Below, in pieces: positions 1-9,856 of a stretch of 64,000 bases of DNA; within the stretch, counting starts at the first letter, position 1; each line of letters begins with the position of its first letter. This DNA is from Ruminococcus sp. AF41-9. Lineage in GTDB: Bacteria > Bacillota > Clostridia > Lachnospirales > Lachnospiraceae. The notes under the pieces were generated by a model that did no database searches, had not been told where the DNA came from, and saw only the letters and a list, made by a program, of their open reading frames with translations. The stretch covers positions 1 through 64,000 of the forward strand of contig NZ_QUDO01000015.1 in NCBI RefSeq assembly GCF_003477525.1, written 5' to 3'. The translations under genes and the position numbers were made by a program.

Positions 1-460
1 ATACTGCAAGGAATAGACATATCCCCTACCATATGAAAGTTTGTTTTTATCTATATTAAATATATCTTTTTCCATATAAATATTATACCATATGTATTGG
101 TTTATGTAAACATTTGTTCTGTTGTTTTGTAAAAAAATTTGCGCGTCTAACTCATCACTGGAAGTAACGAGAATGCGACGCGCAGTTATTCAAGCTGTTC
201 CAGACAATATTTTTCTGCCAGAATTATAAATTCATCTGCAGCTGAAATCTGCCGTTCTGATTCTTCTTTACCCTCGTTTCTCAATCTATATTTTCCATGT
301 ATCAATTTTACTGCTTTCCTCGACAAATTCTGTTCACCGTTATAACCAATCCATCATGTCCATTTGCTTTCACCTTATTGTTTATTATACTATCTATATT
401 GTGCAGATATTCACAATTCTGCGCTTTCATCTCGGTAATTGAATTACCGAGGATTCCCGC
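1..460. other. Intergenic, no convincing gene
   Basis: I see no supported gene here. The first 120 bases are very AT-rich. An 8-bp inverted repeat (140-147 with 177-184) brackets a 29-base loop. On the minus strand, about 55 codons from near 355 down to 186 are open without a good start; their C-terminal part is rich in Glu and Lys. This could be the decayed end of a gene, but I do not recognise it. Confidence 0.4.
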
Positions 461-2359
461 TTATTGTCCTAAAACCGAACAAATAGTCTTCTCAACTTTT
501 TCTGCATCAACAGGCTTTGCTATATGTCCGTTCATTCCTTTTGCCAGTGCCTTTTTTCTGTCTTCCTCAAAGGCATTGGCTGTCATGGCAATGATTGGAA
601 TATTTGCTTTGTTCTTATCTGACAGTCCGCGGATCATCTCAGTTGCCCTGTAGCCATCCATGTTCGGCATCTGGATATCCATAAGAATCAGGTCATAGGT
701 GCCTGCCGGAGACTGCTCGATTCTGTGGACACACTGAATGCCATCTTCCACTCTGTCAACTACCAGTCCATCTGTCATCAGCATTGCTATTGCAATCTCT
801 GCATTCAAGTCATTATCCTCTGCAAGCAGTACATGCTTTCCTTTAAGGATTTCTCCTGAAGCATCCGTTGTTTTTTCTGATTTTTTCTCATAACACCCAG
901 CATCTGCAATCCTGTGCTGAAGTATAACAGTAAACCGGCTTCCTTTTCCGGATTCACTTTCTACTTCGATGTTTCCGCCCATCATATCAACCAGATTTTT
1001 CACGATAGACATTCCCAGTCCGGTTCCGCCTATTTTTCCGGCTGTTGTATTCCGTTCCCGGCTGAAGGACTCGAAGATGATTGGAAGATATTCTTTGCTC
1101 ATGCCAATACCGGTATCCGTAACTTCTGTTTTAATCCTTACATATCCTTCTTCGCTGCACGGAAGTTCTATGGTTGTCAGAGATACTGTACCACCATCCG
1201 GTGTATATTTAATCGCATTGCTGACAAGATTAATCATAATTTCTCTTATCTTGGTACCGTCACAGATAATATGCTGGTGTACCACATTATTCTCATGTAA
1301 AAAAGTAATCCCCTTCCGCTGTGCTTCCTCTCCGAAAACATCATAAACTTCTCCCAATATGCTGCTTACTTTTACATAATCCTCGTCCAGTTCCACCCTG
1401 CCGCTCTCAATCCGCGCCATGTCAAGCACATTGTTAATGATCGATAAGAGCATATTTCCTGACTGCTCTATCTTTTTCTGATAATCCAGAAGTTTGGGAT
1501 CTGTCAGTCTCTTTCCAAGCATCTGGTTGTAGCCCAGGATCACATTCATAGGTGTACGGATATCGTGTGACATGTTATTCAGGAAATTGGTCTTTGCCAG
1601 GTTCGCACTCTCTGCCTTTTCCACAGCAATCTGCAGCTTTTTGTTCAGTTGTTGTGTTTCATCTGCAGCCTGTTTTGCAACAGCCTCAGCCTGACGCGCC
1701 TTTTTCAGCAAGCCCAGGATTGATATCAGAATCAGCATAATAACCACTGCACTGCACAGTAAAACTACAGCCAGATTATCCTTTACAAATTTTGCCAATG
1801 TGACCTTCCCCGGTGTACTCTCATACATGGCGATAGCACTTGTAAGCATATTGGAGGGCATGGCCCTAATCGTCTTATTCAGTATGGACAGCAGGTAATG
1901 GTTGCCGCTTTTTACTGCAAAAGCAGACTTCTCAGGGTTGGAAAGAGGCAGACTGTATAAATTGTATTTTTCACTGTAATCCGATGCAGAAGCAACTCCT
2001 GTAACAAATCCGTCTGCCTGCCTTTTTATCACAAGATTTGCCGCATCATCCACAGAATCACACTCTACAATTTCCCACTGAGGATAGTAATATTCAATAT
2101 GCTTTTCCAACGGCTGATCATCCTTTGGAACTGCAATACGGTTTGATTCATTCTCATTAAAAGATGTCTTATTGGTGACAGCCATCAGGTTATAAGTCCA
2201 GGCTGTATTGGTAAAAGCGAAATGGTATTCCTCTGCTGTGTCCAGATTCTGACTGAAATGAAAGATCATATCAATTTCATCCGATTGCAGGGCTTTCGTC
2301 TCCTCCTCATAGCTGTTATATTCTGTCAGTTCAAAGTCCAGCTTCTGTTTCCCAGACAT
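461..2359 (-). pseudogene. 5'-truncated hybrid sensor histidine kinase (second tandem copy)
   Basis: The 632-codon frame encodes the end of a periplasmic SBP_bac_3-like sensor domain (about 1-175), one membrane segment (about 193-215), a coiled-coil linker, a HisKA domain with the phospho-acceptor motif MSHDIRTPMN, an HATPase domain (GTGLGMSIV) and a receiver domain with the Asp motif LMDIQMPNMDG. It is closely related to the kinase encoded just upstream at 2472-5245, but it starts in the middle of the second sensor domain. No signal peptide or first sensor domain is present. Upstream, the matching amino acids (motif QYAAGCLG) continue in another frame, which would be restored by adding one A near 2346; a second such shift is likely near 2377. 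The gap to the upstream kinase is only 112 bp. It is probably a partial tandem duplicate, and its start codon has no clear ribosome site. Kinase and receiver domains look intact, so a cytoplasmic or mis-localised product cannot be excluded. Confidence 0.75.
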
Positions 2360-2471
2360 CCTGCTGCATATTGAATATAATCAGTCATTTAATTTCTATA
2401 TTCCCTTCACATTCTGTCGATTACCTGGAGCGAGTTTGAAAAATGCATTCAAGCGGTTAAGATAATCAATA

Positions 2472-5245
2472 TTATCTCTTAAGAGTATTTTGCAGAATCT
2501 CTTTCATTTTCTCAATATCCACAGGTTTCGCAATATGTCCGTTCATTCCTTTTTCCAATGCCTTTTTTCTGTCTTCCTCAAATGCATTGGCTGTCATAGC
2601 TATAATCGGAATATCAGCTTTTTTCTGATCTGCCAGTCTTCTGATCACCTGAGTTGCCTTATATCCGTCCATGTGCGGCATCTGGATATCCATAAGGATC
2701 AGATCATAGGTTCCGGCAGGCTTCTGCTCCATCTGGGCTACACATCTGATTCCATCTTCAACACGGTCAACCACAAGTCCCATATCTTCCAGAATAAACT
2801 CTGCAATTTCTGCATTCAGGTCATTGTCTTCAGCCAACAGGACATGTTTTCCCTGGAGCACATTTCTTTTTTCATTGTTATCGGAAGATTTTTCCGCATT
2901 CTGTTCATAATATACTTTATCAGCAATCCTGTGTTCCAGAACAACAGTAAACCTGCTTCCTTTTCCCAGAGCACTTTCCGCTTCAATGGTCCCTCCCATC
3001 ATATCAATGTATTTCTTTATGATCGGCATTCCCAGACCTGTTCCTGCAACCTTTCCTGCGGTTGTATTTCGTTCACGTGCAAAAGCAGAAAACAACGATG
3101 GCAGGAATTTCTCACTCATACCAATACCTGTATCGATTACTTCATTCTGCACACGCATATATCCTTCTCTGGCACACGGAAGTTCTTTTGTTCTTATTGT
3201 AACCTTTCCACCTGAAGGTGTATATTTTATGGCATTGCTGAGCAGATTAAGAAAAATTTCTTTATTCTTTGTCTCATCACATATCACATGTTCATGTTCC
3301 ACGTTGTATTCCATTGCAAGCTGAATACCCTTTTTATCAGCTTCTCCTCTGAAAACCTCATAGACATTCTGATAAATATCACTGATCTTCACGTAATCCT
3401 CATCCAGTTCCACCTTACCGCTTTCAATCCGTGCCATGTCCAGCACATTGTTGATAATAGACAGCAGCAGATTTCCGGACTGTTCCATCTTCTCCTGATA
3501 GTCCAGAAGCTTGGGATCTGTCAGTTCCCTTTTTATCAGCTCACTGTATCCCAGCAGGGCATTCATGGGTGTCCGGATATCGTGAGACATATTGAAAAGA
3601 AAATCTGATTTGGCGGCATTAGCCTTTTCTGCCTGAATCTGGGCTTTTCTTGCTTTCATCATCAGGTAAGCTATAATCATTATAATAACCAGAGTCGTAC
3701 TTACAAAACCAATAGAAACTGCTCGCAGGTTATCCTTTATGTATTCTGCCAGAGTAACCTTTCCCGGTGCGTTTTCATATACGCAAAACTGACTGGAAAG
3801 TCTGGAAGCAGGCAGAGTCTGAATGGTTTTGTTCAGGATATTCATTAATGTTGTATTGTCCCTGGTGACTGCAAAGCAGGAATCCCCGGATTTCGTAAGA
3901 AAAATACTGCGCATTTTGCTGTCTGCCATTGTCTCTAATGACTGTCCTGCCTTCACAACAAAACAGTCTGCCTCACCGCTGCGAACTGCCTTCTCAACCT
4001 CATCGGATGAATCATATTCCTTTATTTTCCAGAAAGGATAGTTAAAAGAAATATACCACTTTCCCAGCAGGTTATTCCTTCTCACTGCTACTGTATTCTC
4101 TTTATTTTCATCAAACTTTTTAACACCTGTGAGTACTGCAACATTGACTTCAAAAACAGTATTTGACAATATAACATCGTTTTGCTCAGCTTCATATGGA
4201 TTCTGATTCATATGAAAAATCATATCAATCCTGCCATCCTTTAATGCCTGTAGCTCTTCCTCCTGAGAATCAAAGCCTGTCAACTGAAATTCTATGTTTT
4301 TTTCTCCCAGACAGCCAGAAGCCAGACTAATATAATCGTTAATAATTCCTACCGGTTTCTCTGACTCCGTATCCGCAAGGCTGACACCCACATCATTTTT
4401 CAGATATCCAATCCTGACCGCCCCATGCTGTTCCAGCCAGTTCTGCTCCTCATCCGTAAGAGTTTCAAGGGAATTTGCGGAGAGATACCTCTTATAAAGA
4501 TCGTCTGTATAAAAAGGATTCTCCCTCTCAATCTTCTGCATTGCCTGATCCAGTTCCTCTTTCAGATCCGGGCGTTTTTTGCTGACTGCAAAATAGTTAT
4601 AGGAGCCGCCGATCAGAAGAGCTGGTGAAATGTTGTCTCTTTCCCACTGTGGAGATTCATTCAAAACAAACCCATCAATTTCATGATTTTTCAATTTCTG
4701 ACGGACATCGTTTACATCGATAATATCAACCTGCTGCGTGTTCACTCCATGGCTTTTTTCCCACTCATGAAACATTTCGTCAGAAAGTGTATCCGGCATC
4801 ATCCCGATTCTCTTCTCATTTAATGTAGTCAGATTTGAAGCAGAGATGTCTGTATTGGATGGATTCACATACAGGTAATATCTATCCTCGCCCATAGGCA
4901 ATGCTGAAAAGAGCATGGAAGTGGAGCGTTCCTCTGCATAGGAGATACCTCCCAACAGATCGATCTGTCCTTTTTCAGCATACTCATCAGTTCTGCCCAA
5001 CTTCCCTCCACATATTCATATTTCCATCCGGTATGCGCAGCTACTGCCTGTTGGTATTCGTAGCTGTAGCCTCTCCTCTGACCGTCTGCTCCTGTGGTAT
5101 TATAGATTCCTTCATACCAGCCTACTCTGACTGTCCGAGTTTTTTCTTTCTCTGCTGATACAGGAAAGGGAAGCACAGTAATATATAAAATAAGGCATAA
5201 TAAAATGCAGATATATCTCTGTACATTTAACTTAAACTTTTTCAT
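2472..5245 (-). CDS. Hybrid sensor histidine kinase with two periplasmic binding domains (frameshifted)
   Basis: Two overlapping frames together make one gene of about 925 residues. The first part (from 5245) has a signal peptide ending near PVSAEKEK and starts an SBP_bac_3 domain. The second part, open from 5000, continues that domain, adds a second SBP_bac_3 domain, a transmembrane helix, HisKA (MSHDIRTPMN), HATPase (GTGLGMPII) and a C-terminal receiver (LMDIQMPHMDG). The frames join if one A is added to the run of five at 4971-4975, giving continuous MLKKGQIDLLGG. Family knowledge: such kinases bind a small molecule outside the cell and pass phosphate from His to the receiver Asp. No DNA-binding output domain or separate regulator is seen. 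The start codon abuts the SulP stop codon (TAA then ATG), so the two are translationally coupled, and the kinase may sense the transported anion or a linked amino-acid-like ligand. The frameshift may be a sequencing error. Confidence 0.8.
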
Positions 5246-7363
5246 TTACCTGTTATCCTTCTCACGCTGCTTTAAAACCAGTGCATACACATCCGGCCAT
5301 TTTTTCTCTAACTGCTCATCCAAAAGCCGCCTGCGCTCCTCGAACATCGCCACCAACTCCGGATGCTCTTTCAGCATCTGTTCCCTGAGTTTCTTTCGAT
5401 GCTTCTCAAAACGTACGGTCAGTTCCTGTTCATCCTGTCCGGAAATCTTTACAATTTCCTTCATGTGCTCTTCCAGATGCTCAATCCATGCATCTGCATC
5501 AAGTTCATCCATATGATTCCACTGGCCATGGAGCAGCTCCTGCATATCTCCGTTCTCTTTCAGCTGTTCAATCTGCAGATGGATCTGCTTCTCTATCTCT
5601 GCCTCAGAATCAGAACCAAAAGCCCAGACAAATTCCTGTACACTGTTGTCCACCCGCTTCCTGAACGGAGAACGTTCTGCATTATCTACATTGCCCTTCA
5701 AAGGATAAGGATAATGGATTCCCATATCCTTTAATGCTACATGTATGGTCCGGCGCACACGTCCCTCTTCGATCATAAATCCAAGCCCCAGTGCACGCAT
5801 CTGTTCATTCAGCTCAGCAATATGCTCTGTTATGTAGAAACGAATTCCTCTTGCCTTCAGAGAACGGTACAGAATTGCAAGCCTGTCCGCAGCCGTAACA
5901 TCAATACTGCCAATCCCGCTGGCATCCAGAATTACTGCTTTGGTATCCGGTCCAATGACATTCTCAATATCCTGCTGTAAAATATCTATATTTGCAAAAA
6001 ACAGGCTGCTGCTGAATCGGTAGATCACTACACCTTCAATCTCGCAGTTATGCAGGCTTTCCGTAAGATCCTCAAAATGCCTGTGTCCCGGCTGCACTCC
6101 CAGAAAGCATCGTGCCGGTTTTGCAGTACGGATAATCATCTCTGCAAAAGAGAGAATAATACCGATCAATACTCCATTGATGGTACCAAGCATCAGCACT
6201 CCCCAGAATGCGCCCCAGTAGATCAGGCATTCCTTTTTGCTGATTTTCCTCAAACGTACAGCCAGATCAAATTCCGTTGCCCCCAGAAGTGAGGATATCA
6301 CAATTGCAGTCAGCATGGGAACCGGCAGATAAGCGATCAGCCCGGTTGCTCCCAGAAGCACAAAAATCATGGAAATTCCTGCAACAATTCCTGTCAGCTG
6401 TGTTTTTCCCTGGTACTGTTCACTGATGGCGGTACGCGACACCGAACCGTTGATCGGACAGCATCCGGTCAAAGCTGCCGCCAGATTCCCCATGGAAAAT
6501 GCCACCAGCTCCTGATTGGCATTTACCCTGTAACCATTTTTCTGTGCGAAGCTATTCTCGCCAAGCAAAGTTTCCGCCATGATCACTACAGCAATAGACA
6601 GACTGTAGATAATTGCTTCCTTCAGACCGATGGCAGAGAAGTCAGGAATACTCCATACAGGCAGCCCAGGTTCTACTGCATCCAGTGTGCGGATTCCCCA
6701 GTTGGAAATCGGGACAAAATAGGATAATAATACACCTGCCACCATCAGAACTACTACCATAGGAAACTTAGGCATGATTTTTTTCATTACCAGAAGGATG
6801 ACCAGAGAAAACAGACCTAAGATCAGTGAAGGCAGATTGATCTGTCCCAATGTAGCCCAGATATGCTCTGCCAGCTCCGGCAACTCTCCGGTTCCTGCAG
6901 TTCCGCCCATTAATTTTGGCACCTGCATGAGAATAATTGTGGTACAGATACCTGTGATAAAACCTCCCATTACAGGTGCGGAAATATAGTTTACCAGTTT
7001 TCCTGCTTTAAAAAATGCAAATGCAAACAGCCAGACTGCCACAAAAAATGTCAGCACCGGCACAACCGCCATGGCCTGTTTCGAACCACTCTGGATTCCC
7101 ATTTCCACCAGTGCTGCTCCAACCAATGCCGCTGGTGCTGCATCCACCCCGAAGATGAACTGGGGTGATGTGGAAAACAGCCCAAACAAAATGATCGGGA
7201 ATACAGAGCCGTACAGTCCATAAACCGCCGGAAGCCCCGCAATCTGGGCATAGCCCATGGAAATCGGGATCGAGACAGCCATAATGATCAGCCCGGTAAG
7301 GATGTCCTTTGATAAATTTTTTCTATCGTAATTTCGCAATGTTTTGGCTAACTCAAGGTGCAT
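5246..7363 (-). CDS. SulP family anion transporter with STAS domain and charged C-terminal extension
   Basis: This 705-residue protein starts with the SulP signature region (residues about 22-60, with the GYAQIAGLPAVYGLYG motif). About ten or more hydrophobic segments follow to near residue 415, then a STAS domain (about 440-550, with ILDASGIGSIDVTA). Family knowledge: SulP proteins move sulfate, bicarbonate or dicarboxylates across the inner membrane. Unusual here is a further stretch of about 140 residues after STAS, rich in Glu, Lys and Arg and predicted as helical or coiled coil (EEHMKEIVK, RRRLLDEQLEKKWPD). The stop codon touches the start codon of the hybrid kinase, so both form one operon. 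The start codon has only a weak ribosome site. The right end of the IS607 element lies within roughly 40-80 bp upstream, so the promoter may be altered. The substrate cannot be read from sequence. Confidence 0.88.
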   Translation of the reverse strand: MHLELAKTLRNYDRKNLSKDILTGLIIMAVSIPISMGYAQIAGLPAVYGLYGSVFPIILFGLFSTSPQFIFGVDAAPAALVGAALVEMGIQSGSKQAMAVVPVLTFFVAVWLFAFAFFKAGKLVNYISAPVMGGFITGICTTIILMQVPKLMGGTAGTGELPELAEHIWATLGQINLPSLILGLFSLVILLVMKKIMPKFPMVVVLMVAGVLLSYFVPISNWGIRTLDAVEPGLPVWSIPDFSAIGLKEAIIYSLSIAVVIMAETLLGENSFAQKNGYRVNANQELVAFSMGNLAAALTGCCPINGSVSRTAISEQYQGKTQLTGIVAGISMIFVLLGATGLIAYLPVPMLTAIVISSLLGATEFDLAVRLRKISKKECLIYWGAFWGVLMLGTINGVLIGIILSFAEMIIRTAKPARCFLGVQPGHRHFEDLTESLHNCEIEGVVIYRFSSSLFFANIDILQQDIENVIGPDTKAVILDASGIGSIDVTAADRLAILYRSLKARGIRFYITEHIAELNEQMRALGLGFMIEEGRVRRTIHVALKDMGIHYPYPLKGNVDNAERSPFRKRVDNSVQEFVWAFGSDSEAEIEKQIHLQIEQLKENGDMQELLHGQWNHMDELDADAWIEHLEEHMKEIVKISGQDEQELTVRFEKHRKKLREQMLKEHPELVAMFEERRRLLDEQLEKKWPDVYALVLKQREKDNR

Positions 7364-7403
7364 TTGTTTTGTGTTCCGTTACTGAAAACTTATAAAAAGT
7401 TAT

Positions 7404-7560
7404 AAACTTCTATGTTCCATTCCTACTTCAACGAGTATGCTTTTGATGATATAAATATCAATCTACTCACAAGTTCTTGTACTCTCCATAGGCGTAAATT
7501 CCGGACTAACGTATCCGTACATATTTGCATTAACGTTTCAGTGTCAGCTTGCAAATTGTT
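7404..7560 (-). ncRNA. Candidate omega RNA (TnpB guide RNA scaffold) and IS right end
   Basis: TnpB nucleases use an RNA made from the 3' end of tnpB and the right end of the element, with the guide lying just beyond the right end. The 140 bases after the tnpB stop hold no gene. They contain a small hairpin (stem 7502-7505 with 7514-7517) followed by a GC-poor segment. Position and general look fit such a scaffold, but the fold and exact 3' boundary are inferred, not shown. Confidence 0.35.
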
Positions 7561-8706
7561 CTCCATAAGTCTTGAGATTTATAGATGCCTGGAAGTCTCT
7601 GTCAATCATATTCCCACACTCACATCTATAAACTCTGTCAGATAACTTCAAAGCTTTTTTGATATTTCCACAACAGCTGCAAAGCTTTGATGATGGATAA
7701 AACCGATCAGCCACAATAAGCTGAATCCCTTTATCGCTGCATTTGTATTCGAGCTGTTTTCTAAACCAAAAAAATCCCTGTTCCTGGACTGCTTTGGATA
7801 AATGTCTGTTTTTCATCATTCCGCTGATATTCAGATCTTCAATACATATAAATCTTGGTTTTCGATTTATGATCTCAGATATGGTCTGATTCAAATAGTT
7901 TTTTCGGATATTTGTCAATCTGTGATTTCGTTTTAATAAAAGTTTTTCCTTTTTAATTACATTATTTGTTTTACAGTAACTTTCTCCTTTTTTATTTTTC
8001 TCGTAAGAACGAGAGATACTACGCTGTAATCTGCGTTTCTGTTTTTCTAGTTTCTTTACTTTCTGACTCTTATTGATGTTCTTATACTTAGTTCCATCAG
8101 AACAGATCGCCAGATCTTTGATTCCCAAATCTATGCCGACTCCGTCATCATTAAGTGTTTCCCTGCAGTCAGGAAATTCTACACATACACTGATCCACCA
8201 GTTCAATCCGTCAAAGGATATTCGCGGATTCATATATTTAGCATCTGTCGGAATCCTTCCATATTCTGCAAGTCTTACCCAATTCATTTTTTGCTTATTT
8301 GCCTTCCTGCTGGAGGAAAAGCCTTCAAATTTAACGTGGGTATTACTGAATCGTATCTTAACGTTGTCCTGATAGAACTTCGGCATTGATCTCTTTTTTG
8401 ACTTGAATCTTGGGAATTTCTGCAAACCTTTGAAAAAATTCTTATAAGCAATACAGGCATCTTTGATTGCCTGTTTGGTTACATTATTTGAAATACTCAG
8501 TAACCATGCATATTCATCAGAATGTCTAAGCTTTGTAAATTCTTTTCTGAGTTCTGCATCTGAAATGAATTTTTCACCTTTTTCATAGTTTTCTATTTCC
8601 CTGGCCAAAGCCAGTTATAAGCAAATCTTGAAGCACCTGCGTACTGAAACATCTTAGTTTTCTGTACATTATTTGGTATCAACATTACTTTTATGGCTTT
8701 TACCAT
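7544..8706 (-). pseudogene. tnpB: TnpB, RNA-guided nuclease of IS607 element (frameshifted)
   Basis: The main frame (8608 to 7544) holds the TnpB core: RuvC motif I GIDLGIKDLAICSDG, motif II with CIEDLNISGM, a zinc finger with CSCCG and CECG, and the final RuvC Asp in DRDFQASINL. All three catalytic acidic residues are present. The true N-terminus lies upstream in another frame, beginning with ATG at 8706 behind a good AGGAGG site and reading MVKAIKVMLIPNN. The two parts join at 8611 if one G is restored, giving ASRFAYNWALAREIENY, for about 387 residues in all, a normal TnpB length. The start overlaps the end of tnpA by 38 bases. Family knowledge: TnpB cuts DNA guided by an omega RNA and helps keep the element in place. 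Whether the deletion is real is uncertain, as similar single-base losses occur elsewhere in this window. Confidence 0.85.
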
Positions 8707-9313
8707 CTGTTTCCTCCTGTATCAGTTCCCGAATAAGTTTCTTAGCTTTATTCGCTCGTTTTCCTTGTAATTTACAACTGAATACTGTGATTATTTGAAC
8801 CAGATCCTCAACAAGTTCCTGCTGTTCGGATTTTTCAGTATTATCAATAATCTCAATCTCACAATTATAAAGTGAAGCGATATATTCTATCAGCTCAAAA
8901 CCAAATCATAATAGCCGGTCTTTATATAAAACAACAACCTTTTCAACCTGATTTTGAGATATTCGCCTGATCAATTCCTGAATTCCTTTTTTCTTATAAT
9001 TAATCTCGGAACCGATATCACTTATTATCTCAAATGGCTGTCCTTTTGCCAAAAGATATGTCTTAACATTATCAATCTGTCGTTCCAGATCATCTTTCTG
9101 TTTATGGCTTGAAACGCGACAATATCCAATTGTAATGCGGTTTTTAGGCTTTACATTTATTACCTGGTTGAGTTGCTCATCAGAATAATATCTATAGCCA
9201 CTTACTGTAGTATGATGCGGATGAAGTTTTCCATTGGCATCCCAATTTCGTAATGTCTGGACAGATACGCCTATAATTTTTGAAAATTCATGTATAGAAT
9301 AATATTTACTCAA
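8669..9313 (-). pseudogene. tnpA: TnpA, IS607-type serine recombinase (internal stop codon)
   Basis: The N-terminal 65 residues form a MerR-like helix-turn-helix (VQTLRNWDANGKLHPH). A serine recombinase domain follows, with the YCRVSS nucleophile motif and a VVLYKDRLL segment. Right after that segment a TGA (8906-8908) interrupts the frame; beyond it the same frame continues for about 79 codons with typical IS607 sequence (FGFELIEYIAS, LVEDLVQIITVFSCKLQGKR) to a stop at 8669. A single C-to-T change in a CGA (Arg) codon explains it. The likely start is TTG at 9313, seven bases after GGAG, giving about 214 codons with the stop read through. Unlike the frameshifts elsewhere this is a substitution, so it is more likely to be a real inactivating mutation. 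Confidence 0.85.
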
Positions 9314-9486
9314 AGAAGCAACTCCTTTCAATAATATTCTACTCTAATATCTTATAAAACTCAACATGTGCTTATATGATTTTATAATTTATATTTAACT
9401 GTTAATAACCTCCGTTTTTTCCAAGCATCATGTTACTAAAATAGTACCTTCTCTACTTGCTTATAGCCAAATAACTGATTCACAGC

Positions 9487-9714
9487 TTATTTGGTTAATA
9501 ATGTACCTCCATTTTTTTTACATAAAATTTCTAAGTCTTCCAAAATTGTTTCAAAATCCAGAGTATGCTCGACATCGTAATTTTCTTTAATGAAAGCTAT
9601 GCCTTTGAATTGAAAAAGGTACTGAAACGCTTCTTTGGCACTTAGATTATGTTTATTGGCAAATTCATTTACACACGCAACAGTAAAACCAATTTTTCTT
9701 TTTTGTTCGCTCAT
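9487..9714 (-). CDS. DUF3791 family small protein
   Basis: This 75-residue protein has a clear AAGGAG ribosome site. Its sequence (ACVNEFANKHNLSAKEAFQYLF, then a C-terminal LEDLEILCKKNGG) fits the DUF3791 family of small helical proteins. From memory, DUF3791 genes are often neighbours of DUF3990 genes in Clostridia; here the DUF3990 gene (15314-15961) is on the same strand but about 5.6 kb upstream in transcription order, with hsdR and the recombinase in between. A role as an antitoxin-like or accessory protein is a guess. An inverted repeat around the stop codon (CCAAATAA, 9469-9497 area) lacks a T-run and is at best a weak terminator. Confidence 0.65.
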   Translation of the reverse strand: MSEQKRKIGFTVACVNEFANKHNLSAKEAFQYLFQFKGIAFIKENYDVEHTLDFETILEDLEILCKKNGGTLLTK

Positions 9715-9856
9715 TCAAAAGCTCCTTATTATTCTGTAATGCCTGCCTATAAGATAACTAACAGTATATCACACTTCACATTTTTTTCCATGCCTCCTGT
9801 AACAGAAAAAGCAGTAACTTTTTATCAGCGCAGATAATTTCTCTAAATCATCCAGA

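Larger units (their letters stand above)
7400..9400 (-). mobile_element. IS607-family insertion sequence, both genes damaged
   Basis: tnpA (serine recombinase with MerR-like head) and tnpB overlap in the order typical of IS607. Both ends are estimated: the right end lies in the 140 bases after tnpB, the left end just before tnpA. tnpA carries an in-frame stop and tnpB a one-base deletion, so the copy is not expected to move by itself as sequenced. IS607 elements lack terminal inverted repeats and do not duplicate the target, so the borders cannot be fixed by eye. Confidence 0.8.

Noticed and set aside
297..653. Plus-strand open frame of 118 codons at the left edge
   Set aside because: It overlaps the kinase receiver domain on the other strand, has no ribosome site and no recognisable sequence pattern.
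4865..5000. Programmed frameshift in the hybrid kinase gene
   Set aside because: The five-A run is short, there is no stimulating hairpin or Shine-Dalgarno-like signal that I can see, and similar losses occur in unrelated genes; a sequencing error or mutation is simpler.
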